Of a stretch of 64,000 bases of DNA, positions 1 through 10,874 are shown in pieces; within the stretch, counting starts at the first letter, position 1; each line of letters starts with the position of its first letter. This stretch comes from Apoderus coryli (lineage: Eukaryota > Arthropoda > Insecta > Coleoptera > Attelabidae), in NCBI GenBank assembly GCA_911728435.2, contig OU452198.1, positions 41,011,902 through 41,075,901 of the forward strand, in the 5' to 3' direction. Below the pieces are notes generated by a model. That model did not search any database, was not told the origin of the DNA, and saw nothing but the letters and a program-made list of their open reading frames with translations. The translations under genes were made by a program, and so were the position numbers.

Positions 1-905
1 CAAATGAAAAAGTTTTGTCAGTGTTCTTCAATGTCATCCAGATATTCTTCCGGGAGCATAGTCTGCACGTATTGTTGGAAACACAGTTTCGCTCGGTGGT
101 CCTTTAGGCATTCGATATTAAGTTTTCGCCTTAGCTTCTTCCCTGTTGTGGTCGCTTTGCAGGTAGACGTAGGGTCATACTGGATCGCACAAGTCAATGA
201 TCAGTCCAGCCATGATCAGCACTTGCTATACCTTTGGTGCTCTTTACTTCATATCGGTCACGAGCGCAATCAATCGATAAAATGCCAGTTCTTAGACCTT
301 GGATGTTGCCATGTCATCTTAAACTTGTCTTTTATCAAAAAAGTGTGTTAGTAATAACAAGTTCTTGTTCTACGCATTTGCTTAGCAGTAATAGACCGTT
401 GGAGAGCTTTCCTACTCCTTCTTTGCCGATGGTATTAGACCAGAGAGAAAGTTTCGACCAACTCGAGCGTTGCTGTCTCCTATTAGGATGATCTTGTCAA
501 GCTGGGAGAAGAATTCCTGGTCATGGTTGGCGTGTTGGCGCTTATAAATTGTGGCTCGCCGATTCCGGCTTAGCATGAACCTCTCATTTATGCCAGCTGG
601 TCCAAATAACTAATTAGATCGTTTTTACTGGCAAATCCGACACCATGGATATGACGATTGGAGACTCCAGTACTGCTGCAATCTGTTGCTGGGGTGTCAA
701 TGGATACGTGAGTAAGACGGTTGGTTCACATCCTTGACGACGTTTAAGGGCATGGGATGGAGGCCCTTTGGTGCGACGTAAAACGAGATCAAATCATTTA
801 GTTGTCGCATTATTGCGGCTAAAGGCAGTACGGCTCGCCAAGAGTGTCGTAGCAGAGAAGGTATTCTCTATTGCCGTATAAATACTTACCTACTCAACTC
901 AGTGC
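1..905 (-). mobile_element. Decayed LINE endonuclease (RTE/CR1-like, APE type)
   Basis: Read on the minus strand and switching frame several times, the segment gives RHIHGVGFASKNDLI (near 640), FFSQLDKIILIGDSNARVG (near 500), GVGKLSNGLLLLSKC, ITNTLF and TWQHPRSKNWHFID. This is the pattern of the apurinic-type endonuclease of non-LTR retrotransposons, often mis-annotated in insects as craniofacial development protein 2-like. Many stops and frameshifts show it is dead. It runs off the left edge of the window. Confidence 0.75.
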
Positions 906-1039
906 CCTTTACCGCGTGACCAAGAAAGACGAATGACATTTTGCCGATGGTTTCTGAATGCCAAAAATGCTAATCCTAAGAGGAATAAATAAAGGCATGT
1001 ATAACAGGAATAATTATAATTCCTGGAGTAATGAAAACA

Positions 1040-1400
1040 TAAATGTATGGTGCGGTCTTATTGGGTAAAAAATGATTGGAGCAGTTGTTTACGCTGGTAC
1101 TTTGGTAGGTGAAAGCTACCTAGACTTTCCTGCTTAGAAAGTGTTTTTAAAACAAGACGGTGGGCCTCCTCAAAATACTGGGAACGTATAATTTTCTAAG
1201 TGAGATTATTCGCATTGCTACCAGAGTACCAGTTAGGTGTCCTCCGCGTTCTCCAGACATAATACCCATGGATTTTTATTTCTGGGGTGTTTTGAAGAAC
1301 AAAATGTATAAAAATCGTTACGATTATGTCGATCTTCAGAAAGCGATAACAAATGTCATATTTATGTAGTATCGATGGACATACATACCGTTTTTGAATG
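1040..1400 (+). pseudogene. Decayed DDE transposase, C-terminal part
   Basis: Plus-strand frames contain FLKQDGGPP (a decayed FQQDGAPPH) and CPPRSPDIIPMDFYFWGV followed by LKNKMYKNRY. These match the second and third catalytic blocks of the insect transposase family whose C-terminus reads PPRSPDLTPLDFFLWG. Stops and frame changes show it is inactive. A similar remnant lies at 59187-59588 on the other strand. Confidence 0.65.
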
Positions 1401-2660
1401 CTACAAGAAATGTTTTTAAGTGTGGTCAAAAATGCATTCAATATATAAGAAGGTTATAATTGAACAATAAATAAGGTCACCGATTTGTGTTAATTTATTG
1501 ACAACCTAAACAAAAAGTGAAATAACTCTGTTCATTTTTGTTTAATGAAAAAATTCACAATACTTAACTATGTTCAGAAAATAGTTCGCAATTTAGTAAC
1601 CTATAAATATACAGGATGTCCTATTAAAATACATTTTTGAAGTAAATCACTTACCCAATGTTAATTTGTATTTTTTTGTTGCTACCACGTTAATCAGCGA
1701 GGGAAATACTACAAGTTCACTAGTTAACCGACCTCGTACCTTCAATAATAAAGAAGTTAGCATTAGTGCCGACTCGACTTTGATCAGCCTGTATAGTTTT
1801 GCGTGTTATCTGTATTACACACACATAATATTTAATAAGTATACACCGAATGTACCTTTTATGTTCTATTATTAAATTATAGATTTTGTATTAGGTCGAC
1901 AAATAATAAGTGTATGATGTATAATACGAACCATTAATGCAGTGGTCTATATCTCATAAAAATAGACAGATATACAATAAACGGCAATTTACGTCATGGG
2001 CTCGAGACATATATTGCCTTTTAATTGATTTTCTATTATATCATTGTTGTTTAATATGTGAAAAAAATACCCAAAGTTATTCGAGTGAACAGTTATTGCT
2101 TGAACAAAGTCCATCACTATTGCGTCGGTATCAGTAAAAAACAGAGAAATATTTTTAAAAATATTTGAAATGCGAAGTGGAGCATGAAATGTATCGAACA
2201 GTTTCAGATTTAATAATAATACGGACTATTGTCTAATTTACAATATCCGTTTGGTGATGCCACTTTACGGGTCTGTTAATTATGATTACAAGGGTTTACG
2301 TCGAAGCTATTAATTTGATTATATCTCAATATTTTTTGGATTTTTTTTGACGATTGTGGAGATGAAGGATATCGACATGTTCGTATCGATTTAGTTTTTC
2401 AAGTTTCGAAATTGTAACGGGATAAAGGTCATCTCAAAACGCATATTTTTAACATTAAATATTTTACACAATTTGACACCTGTTAAAAATTTATTGTGGA
2501 AGAAAGATGGTACCAAGCTTTGCCTATAAACTTCTGATTTTTTTTTAAATATTCAATAGCAAAATTATAAGCAGACCGAGCCAGACCGTTATATTTTATA
2601 TTCGGGAGAACAACGTTAAGCTTATTTTTAAATCGTTTATGCCAATTCACATTCATATTA
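1401..2660. other. AT-rich intergenic stretch
   Basis: No supportable gene. A TACAGGATGTCC terminus-like motif at about 1612 resembles the TACAGGGTGT ends of MITEs elsewhere in the window. Confidence 0.4.
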
Positions 2661-2667
2661 TTTTATT

Positions 2668-2935
2668 TCTATAGATCGAGAGGATTGAAGAAATCGCCAA
2701 TAATCCGAAGAAAAGTGCTCCAAAACTAAGAGATAAAGTGGAAAGACAGTTTGGGAAAAGGTGTAATCCAGAAAAAATTCGGCGAGTGTTGCGGAAATAT
2801 AATGTTAATGGTCGAATTGCAAAACATAAACCTTTTATTAGCCAAACAAATAGGCGTAAAAGGTTACAGTTTGCTCGGGAACAAATATTTGGACTTCTGG
2901 GATTATTTGATAATATAAATATAACTTTAGAAACT
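2668..2935 (+). pseudogene. Tc1-like transposase N-terminal (HTH) fragment
   Basis: Encodes RIEEIANNPKKSAPKLRDK, then CNPEKIRRVLRKYNVNG and RRKRLQFARE. This is the paired-type HTH region and linker of Tc1-family transposases. It stays open and runs into the LINE reverse transcriptase that follows, so a 382-codon ORF from 2738 is a chance fusion of two elements, not one protein. No catalytic triad is present. Confidence 0.65.
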
Positions 2936-2974
2936 ACCGGCTTATTGCTATACGAGTACAATGGAATTTTGTCA

Positions 2975-3700
2975 AGTGTTTTGAGATCGTGTTGCATGAA
3001 GTTTTGTCAAGCGGCTCATCACGCCTATTCAGCACGGATTTTTTTTTGCCTATCTACTGCTATTAATCTCGTAATATTGAGCCAGTTTTTCGCAGAAAGC
3101 TTGGATAGGTGGGGTCAGGTAGACGTTATTTATACGGATTTTACCAAAGCCTTTGACAGGCTTGACTACGGAATTCTGCTGCAAAAGCTTTCGGGATTTG
3201 GTTTATCTGTGAATCTATTAACATTTCTGTCTACTTATCACCATGAACGTAACTTGTATGTGGAGTACCGTGGTTCAAAGTCCGGTAGTATCCGTACAAC
3301 ATCTGGAGTGCCACAGGGTTCTGTGTTGGGTCCCCTCTTATTTATGTGTTTTATTAATGACATTGTTAATGGCGTCAAATGTCGCTCCCTACTCTTTGCT
3401 CACGATTCTAAGGTTTATTCGCTGATTACCTCAACTTCTGCCTGTCTTCAATTGCAGAATGATCTGAATGTCCTGCTTGACTGGTGCACTCAAAACAAGC
3501 TTGTCCTTAATTTGGATAAGTGTTGTTCTGTAACTTTTACTCGTAAGGTAAATCCAATAAGATTTGTGAATAACATTGACTCTGTTCCGCTTAAAATATG
3601 CGATGAGGTTAAGGATCTGGGGGTGCTCTTTGAAGCTAAACTTCGTTTTGTGGTGCATGTGGTTGATGTGGTCTCGTCTTCCTATAAGAGTCTTGGTTTT
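2975..3700 (+). mobile_element. LINE A: reverse transcriptase, 5' part (inactive)
   Basis: Encodes NLVILSQFFAESLDRWGQV, VIYTDFTKAFDRLDYGIL, SGVPQGSVLGPLLF, then FAHDSKVYS and LDWCTQNKLVLNLDKC. These are the fingers, palm and thumb of a non-LTR RT of the jockey/I-like group. The active-site FADD reads FAHD (base 3401), so the polymerase is dead. The frame is cut at about 3700 by a tandem-repeat insertion and resumes at about 5093. Confidence 0.8.
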
Positions 3701-5086
3701 AAGAGGATTTTCATGTCCGTAAATATAACAAATGAAAACAATTTCGTGGCAAAGCGGACTAAAATGTTGGCTTTACCTACACAAGGAATTTTGTTTAATT
3801 TAGCAGGGCCCCAGTCTAATTCGATAGAAACCAGACCGAGGCATGGGTCGACAGGTACTGACGAATTCGTTTCGCTCTTGTTATGAGCTCGTCAGAGCAC
3901 CATAGTCGCTACCCATCACAAATATCGGCCTGCATTTAAGCACAATAGGATACACAACAGTAGACACATGTAAACATATATCATCTACATGTACATAGTA
4001 ATGCATATCCCATACCATGCAGAGGCCGAACAAACTCAATGTATAGGTAAAACCAGTCGTATAAATAGAAATAAATATAAATAAAAATAGTATGAACACA
4101 AAACGCTAGCAGGAGACCATTTTATCCTTCTGCCAGCATCTCCCAAATATTTGGGTTTCAGCAATGCTCGGACGGTGGTCTCCAAGCGTTCTGCCGTCGA
4201 TGTTTAATGCCAAATAATGAAAAATTAAGAGGATTTTCATGTCCGTAAATATAACAAATGAAAACAATTTCGTGGCAAAGCGGACTAAAATGTTGGCTTT
4301 ACCTACACAAGGAATTTTGTTTAATTTAGCAGGGCCCCAGTCTAATTCGATAGAAACCAGACCGAGGCATGGGTCGACAGGTACTGACGAATTCGTTTCG
4401 CTCTTGTTATGAGCTCGTCAGAGCACCATAGTCGCTACCCATCACAAATATCGGCCTGCATTTAAGCACAATAGGATACACAACAGTAGACACATGTAAA
4501 CATATATCATCTACATGTACATAGTAATGCATATCCCATACCATGCAGAGGCCGAACAAACTCAATGTATAGGTAAAACCAGTCGTATAAATAGAAATAA
4601 ATATAAATAAAAATAGTATGAACACAAAACGCTAGCAGGAGACCATTTTATCCTTCTGCCAGCATCTCCCAAATATTTGGGTTTCAGCAATGCTCGGACG
4701 GTGGTCTCCAAGCGTTCTGCCGTCGATGTTTAATGCCAAATAATGAAAAATTAAGAGGATTTTCATGTCCGTAAATATAACAAATGAAAACAATTTCGTG
4801 GCAAAGCGGACTAAAATGTTGGCTTTACCTACACAAGGAATTTTGTTTAATTTAGCAGGGCCCCAGTCTAATTCGATAGAAACCAGACCGAGGCATGGGT
4901 CGACAGGTACTGACGAATTCGTTTCGCTCTTGTTATGAGCTCGTCAGAGCACCATAGTCGCTACCCATCACAAATATCGGCCTGCATTTAAGCACAATAG
5001 GATACACAACAGTAGACACATGTAAACATATATCATCTACATGTACATAGTAATGCATATCCCATACCATGCATGGTTTTGTTATG
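3701..5086. repeat. Insertion made of 2.6 tandem copies of a 526-bp unit, inside LINE A
   Basis: The block starting AAGAGGATTTTCATGTCCG occurs at 3701, 4227 and 4753, exactly 526 bp apart. The copies look identical by eye and the third stops after about 334 bp. TGGTTTT flanks both ends (3694-3700 and 5087-5093), a likely 7-bp target-site duplication, and the LINE frame resumes directly after it. Two identical 72-codon minus-strand ORFs in the units are by-products of the repeat. Confidence 0.8.
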
Positions 5087-5092
5087 AGAAAT

Positions 5093-5545
5093 ACAAAGCA
5101 TTTTGTGTCACCTAAAACTGCATAATTTCTTCGTTCAATCGAAATTGGAATATGCGTGTGTTGTGTGGAGTCCTGGTTATGCGTTGCACTCGAATAACGA
5201 GAGAGAATTCAGCGAAGATTTGTGAAATATTTGTGGTTTAAGTGTGACAGAGTGTATCCAACCATGGGATTTCCCCATGATGAACTTGTGGGTCGTTTCA
5301 ATTTGGTACCTCTTGATAAGCGTAGAGAATATGCCTCACTCCTGTTCCTGTTCAATATCGTGAATGGCGTCATTTACTCTCCTGACTTACTTTCAATAAT
5401 ACCTTTTCATACTCCAAATACGAGAAGCGTAATATGGTGCTAGCTTTTACTTGCCGACCGCACGTACCAACTTGTTGCTCTTTTCGCCACTGTTTGATAT
5501 GTGTTCTGTATGTGACTCGGTGAGTAACGATATTGATGTGTTTCT
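5093..5545 (+). mobile_element. LINE A: continuation after the insertion (RT thumb and C-terminus)
   Basis: Frames include LEYACVVWSPGYALHSNN, ERIQRRFVKYLWFK, then REYASLLFLFNIVNGVIYSP and PTARTNLLLFSPLF. This is the usual C-terminal region of jockey-type LINEs (LEYASVVWSP, IERIQRRF, RR-x-LFLFKLING). Stops interrupt it. LINE B sequence takes over near 5545. Confidence 0.75.
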
Positions 5546-6205
5546 TAATATTTCCGCCACAGTGAAGAAAGCTAATAGACTGTATTATCTGATACAGAGA
5601 GCTTTCAAGTCAAGATCTAACTCTCTAATATTGGTATTGTATAAATCGTATGTCAGACCACTATTAGAATATGCCAACAGCGTTTGGTCCCCCTACTTCA
5701 TTAAGGACATAGAGGCATTGGAAAGGGTTCAGAGGAGATTCACTAAGCTACCTCATACCATATGAGGAGCGATTGAGGCTTTTAAATTTGACATGTCTTT
5801 ATGATCGACGACAACGAGGCGATCTAATTCAAACATACAAGATACTTAGTGGCTACTACTGGGTGAATCTCGATGTATTTCATCCTGCTAGAAATCCTAA
5901 TCTGCGTGGCAATAGTAAGAAACTTGACAAGGAACGATGTGCTAGGCTTCCTCGGAAGAATTTTATAACAAACAGAGTTGTATATGCATGGAATTCATTA
6001 CCTGAAGAGGTGATAATGGCGCAAACGGTTGACAGCTTTAAGAACAGGCTGGACAATTTCATGGAGGACCATGGCGATCAGTTGGTCCACTACTCGCTAT
6101 AGAAGATGAGTGAGGATGACATTCAATATTTCAAAAACCTCAAATTGGGAACTGAGCAACAGTTTCATCGGTTTTACCGTTTTACGACTAATAATAATAA
6201 TAATA
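5545..6205 (+). mobile_element. LINE B: 5'-truncated CR1/L2-like 3' end nested in LINE A
   Basis: Encodes KANRLYYLIQRAFKSR, ILVLYKSYVRPLLEYANSVW, ALERVQRRFTK, LRLLNLTCLYDRRQRGDL, IQTYKILSG and WNSLPEEVI followed by FKNRLD, ending at a stop at 6102. These are the typical C-terminal blocks of a CR1-like LINE, with one frameshift at about 5765. It closes with an (ATA)n tract at about 6187-6205, the kind of simple-repeat tail CR1-like elements carry. Confidence 0.75.
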
Positions 6206-6450
6206 AAACCATTTCTTTTATTAAAAAAGTGTTTTTTAGATAAATATTTGTTGTTCAAACATTCTTATTTTGCCTTTGTTTATTTTTTCCGATTTTAATG
6301 TTTGTATTATTTATAATTTTGAAACGTTATGTATTTATGTTAATTTTATCATTTTGTAATGTACCTGTCCTGTCATTGGATTTCTGGTTTGGGTAGATGT
6401 AATCCAAATAAATAACTTATGGCTTATTTACGATTTCAAAAAAAAAATTA
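6206..6450 (+). mobile_element. Probable LINE A 3' UTR and poly(A) tail
   Basis: AT-rich sequence ending AATCCAAATAAATAACTT then a run of nine A residues at about 6440. Its place after nested LINE B suggests the 3' UTR of LINE A. This is inferred from position and the AATAAA-plus-A tract only. Confidence 0.4.
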
Positions 6451-7106
6451 AAATTGTTGTCTCTGTTGTCCTTCATCATATAATTAGATATTCAATTTAC
6501 TCGAAATCTATTCAACTTAGCAAGACATAAAAAACATTACGGGTTTCGATAATAATATAGTGAAGTAATAATTTATTCAGTGAGAAATGTGGTTTGAAGT
6601 AGCAACTTCAATATGAATAGAGCGATAGATATAGACGGGAAACTTTAAAATTGTACCATGCAAGGGTCAATGCTTTTTAAAGTGCTTTAGTGAACTCTGA
6701 AAAGTGATTATCATAACGTATTTAGCAAAATAAAACTCGCATGCATAATAATCATCATTTATAACAAATTGCTCGGTTTATTTACAAAAAAAAAAATTAA
6801 TGACTATATAGTATAACAATATTTATAACAATTTCATTGTTCATATATTATTTTGAATCATATTAAATTAAATTAACTGTTATTAAATATGTATTTATCC
6901 TACTAACAATAATAACTAAATTAACTTACGTGTAAAACAACTATTAACTATCACTATATTATTTGTTGGTAATATTACAAAATCTTTGGCAAAATTATTT
7001 TGTATTAAATAATTTATAGAATATTATACTAGTCAGTAACAAATATCTTTCTCAAATCCGTTGGATATTTCATGGAATAATATGGGAAGTTGTAGCACAG
7101 AATAAA
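6451..7106. other. AT-rich intergenic stretch
   Basis: I see no gene or repeat structure here, only AT-rich sequence. Confidence 0.4.
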
Positions 7107-7827
7107 ACAGTATTCCGAGTCTCCGCTTGCGAGGCATCATGCGCATCTCATCGCGCATGCCGCCATTTTAGGACAGAACGTGACAATAATCGCATGAACC
7201 GCTGCGCTGGCGCGACAGTTTTCTTCCATTAACAAAGAATACACTGCCCCGCAATATTAACCGGACAAAGAAAATTTTGTTCAAAATCAATCCTAAATAA
7301 CTACTGCTAGCGATACACCAGGCTGCACCAAACTAGGGCATGTGTATCGCTGCCGATAAGTTGCTTAGAAGCCTGTTGTATACCTACCGAACACTTTTCT
7401 ATATGTTTGGCATACTATTTTCTAAATTTTGGCCTGTGTGAAGACTTTGCCATATGGAACTTTGGCCTGAGCGGATCGAAAGACGTGATTTCGTGGTATT
7501 TTAGCGGGATGTATATCTTTTATTTTCAGCACAAAAGACGTTTCTAGGCCAGATGTATCGTTTGCCGTCAAAAAACATAAAAACACCGTAAAAAAGTATT
7601 GTAGTAAAATTGCACGTCAGATTAAAGAACTTTGCGCTGAACCGGTTAAAACCGAAAATCAGCTTGGCAGGCAATGTATATTTTTCCAAATGTGGCTCGA
7701 AATATAATTATTTTTAATCTGGACCTGACTTCTCTCCTAAAATGGCGGCGTCATACGTCACAGTTTGAAATTATTTAGTTAAAAGTGCCAACGTGGACTC
7801 GGAATGCTGTTCTTTAATATGCTGTGG
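7107..7827. mobile_element. MITE family 1, copy 1
   Basis: Left end ACAGTATTCCGAGTCTCCG and right end, in reverse complement, ACAGCATTCCGAGTCCACG form terminal inverted repeats. A GCCGCCATTTTAGGA block lies inside each. Internal sequence has no ORF longer than about 60 codons. A second copy with the same ends lies at 11469-12829. Confidence 0.7.
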
Positions 7828-7842
7828 TTGTAGTACAAAAAC

Positions 7843-7910
7843 CAGTAGCGGCTCGTGGGTTTTGAATATGGGGGGTGCAAAATGGTAGATAGAGAGCGGA
7901 GGCTAATGGA
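7843..7910. mobile_element. Possible hAT-like transposon terminus
   Basis: CCAGTAGCGGCTCGTGGG followed by GGGGGGTGCAAAA resembles the CAGTGGCGG-type ends of insect hAT elements; a similar GCAGTGGCGGTTCGTGC occurs at 52851. Only one end is seen. Confidence 0.35.
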
Positions 7911-8133
7911 AAAAATAGACTAACAAAAACTACAGCATATGGTTTGTATTTAGATCAATGATCCTATTATTAGATGTAGCAAACTATTCAATAACTTTAT
8001 TGTCAAAATCTGAAATATCCTGAACAAGTTTTTTTCTATTGATGGCATAGCGAGGGAATTTAGTCTATCCTTTCAAAAGCACTTAATTAATTTTCAAAAG
8101 TTGATAAATTTCCAAAAAACATCCTTTTCAATA

Positions 8134-8950
8134 CAGGGTGTTCCGAAATTAACTAAAGATAATTTAAGGGGACATTCTACAAGCGAAAATAAGATTTGTT
8201 TTCATATGAACATAATATATCGAGAAATGCTTGGTTTTTCAGATACAGGGTGTTATTTCTAAATTCCTGACGATGGGGTTTTAGTAATATTTCCGAAACG
8301 CGTCTCGATATCAAAATGCACACTTACGTATCTTTGTAGGATTATTAAAAAATATGATATCCCATGGTTAGGAAAATGGGGTGGGTTAGGCTGGGGTGGT
8401 CCGAACAAATTTTGACCCAACTTTTTTTTTGTGCCCTTTTTTTACTTTTTCTAAAAAGAATAATACATTTGAGACTTTTATACATAAAAATTGTTCACTC
8501 GTTTCATAACGCTAGAAGAAGCCATTTGCAAGATAAATGACTTTGATAATTTCTATTCAACGTCTGCAATATACGGCTACGATAATACAAGAAACAGGGT
8601 GGAAATGCGTATTAAGGGTTGACAAAATAACTTCTCCCTTTCCTACAAAGATACGCAAGTGTGCCAAATGTCATTTTGATATCGAGACGCGTTTCGGAAA
8701 TATTACTAAAAACCCATCGTCAGGAATTTAGAAATAACACCCTGTATCTGAAAAACCAAGTATTTTTCGATATATTATGTTCATATGAAAAAAAAATCTT
8801 ATTTTCGCTTGTGGAATGAATATATATCGAAAAATGCTTCGTTTTTCAGATACAGGGTGTTATTTCTAAATTCCTGATGATGGATTTTTAGTAATATTTC
8901 CGAAACGCGTCTCGATATCAAAATGACCAGTGGCATACTTACGTATCTAT
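8134..8950. mobile_element. Palindromic MITE cluster with TACAGGGTGTT ends
   Basis: Arms at about 8172-8342 and 8640-8815 are reverse complements (for example AACGCGTCTCGATATCAAAA against its complement at 8675-8695). A third, direct copy of one arm follows at about 8820-8930. TACAGGGTGTT motifs mark the units. No coding capacity. Confidence 0.75.
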
Positions 8951-8959
8951 ATATGCGGG

Positions 8960-10080
8960 TGTCTGGACGTCTCGAGTGCGTGTTGTCAACCTTTCCCTGG
9001 GGGTTGCCTGCATCTGTCAAAGCCACGGCGCGTGTTCACCTTTCCCTCCCCAGCAGACATCGCAGTAACTGTGCGGGGGTGTCTTGTTCGGTGTGTTTGG
9101 ATCTTGCCCTAGATTTATTTGGGCCTGCCTACGGGGGTACAAATAACATCCAGTGTGTTTCCACCCGCGCGGACTGCAGACCGGAGGGATTCTCTGAGGT
9201 GGCTGGTTTTCGTCACTTAAACCGTAAGAAAGACATCCGGACTAATGGTTCAGACGCTCTTTCGGTCAGCTGAAGACCACGACCCCTGGAACATCTTTCT
9301 CCACTTTAGTTGCCCGGTGTCCGTGGATAAAGTGAAGTAAAACCTGTTGGACGCCAGTGGGTAACACTTGTAAGCACTCGTTACAATATTGCCAGTCTGG
9401 TCATGTTTAATAAGCATACGCCCAATTATTATTAACGTAACAGGAATATATTCTAGTGGAGTCATTTAGGTCCTTTTGCCTTCCGTCATTTTGACCTAAA
9501 GAGATCTTTTGTGCGTGACCAGTTCGCCCAGTTGCCCCAAACGTTTCTTTTTCTATCCAGTTTGATAAACTTTGGCTTTTGATTCGGAGACTCTAATGGA
9601 TCACTTCGATTTTCACAGAGCTGCAGTATTCCTCCAGTAGGACTTTAATTGTTCATTTTCCTATTCTTATCGATAGATAACACCGTTAACCCGATCTGAG
9701 TTTTAGACCACGCAGAGGGAGCTGATAAACTAGATAGACAAGCCCGATACATAGGTCTTGAACCACACTAGTATTCTCTGCAAGACCAGTGCGGGAATAA
9801 TTGAAAAGCTCAGGCAATTTACGCCAGCAACCTTGGGAGAATGCAGCTAAATGGGATAGACCTGGAGAACTGTCCTAAGAGTTTTGTTGGGGCAAAATGG
9901 GGCTGTACAACGGAGAAATTCAATATAAAATGTGAAATTACGTAATTGAGACAGCACACCATCTACCTGCTGTGTGAGAGTGATGCCTTGTAACGCAGGC
10001 GAGGTGATCTCCAGTCTGAAAGAGTTTGAGTTTGAGGTTGCAGTGAAACAGGACAAACGGAAATTAAATTGAAGGTAAGC
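8960..10080. other. GC-richer block of unknown nature
   Basis: Base composition rises clearly above its surroundings between about 8960 and 9360 and stays moderate to 10080. Open frames of up to about 116 codons exist but none shows a recognised motif. It may be the 5' region of a retroelement or a non-coding RNA locus. It lies just downstream of the RhoGAP stop on the minus strand. Confidence 0.3.
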
Positions 10081-10416
10081 ATTGGATAGGACTGATTATT
10101 ATGTCAGCTTGAAAGATTGTATTATCAAAGCAAAAAATTATGCACGTTCGGCTTGAGTGCTTGGTCGTGTTGCGAAGATCTCTTTTTGTTTCTGTTTCGT
10201 CGTTATTATCAAATTTTCACAAATGATGTACGAATTATGTTATAGACCTAACACTTATCACAATCTCCTGCCCTTCTCTTACGATTTAGTCTTCTTATGT
10301 TGGTCCTTCGAACCTACATATCTCTCCAAATACAACAATTTCAATCATACTTTTCTGTATTATAAAAATGTATAGCATATAAAAATAATTACTGTATAAT
10401 TTAGTAGATTTGATCA

Positions 10417-10874
10417 TCACAGTTTGGTATGTTCGCCTTGCCCATCTAAAAACGACGCTTCACCACGACACTCAGTCTCTGGAACGTTGTCGTACCGACT
10501 AAATCGATCCCGCTCCTGCTGATTCCTCAAATCCTTCAAAACACTGTTCAACACTGCATTGTTATTGTTATTATTTAAACTAAATTTAACACTATTCTTT
10601 ACTTCAAACGTATTGTTATCATCAAGTACTTCTAAAGATATATTGAGGAACTTGATGAAGATATCGTGTGATGGATGGACTTTCTTTTGATAATTCAATA
10701 CGTTTGTCCAAATGTTTAGTAGATCGGTTTTAGAGACTTTGTGGTATTTCTCGTTTTCGATTACATGGTTAAGGTGTTTCAATATGTAGATTAAGGTGTC
10801 TTTCTTTGGAGTGTCTTCCAGAATTGTCACCATTTGTTGAGCTGTTTTCAGATCTAAGGTGTTGTAGACCGATT
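10417..10874 (-). CDS. RhoGAP gene exon 9 (end of degenerate RhoGAP domain 2, C-terminus, stop)
   Basis: Acceptor GTGTTTTGTTTTAG|AATCGG, phase 1, running to TGA at 10419-10417. It encodes DTLIYILKHLNHVIENE and KTDLLNIWTNVLN, which correspond to the last helices of RhoGAP. The conserved NLA-x-x-x-GP motif is absent (DLLNIWTN instead). A polar tail with an Asn run (NNNNNN, encoded by an AAT/AAC repeat) follows. No AATAAA is visible in the first 100 nt downstream. Confidence 0.88.

Noticed and set aside
2738..3886. A 382-codon open frame that could be read as one protein
   Set aside because: Its start is a Tc1 transposase fragment, its middle a LINE RT and its end the tandem-repeat insertion. 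It is a chance fusion.
3881..4625. Two identical 72-codon minus-strand ORFs
   Set aside because: They are the same sequence in successive 526-bp repeat units, with low-complexity hydrophobic text and no other support.
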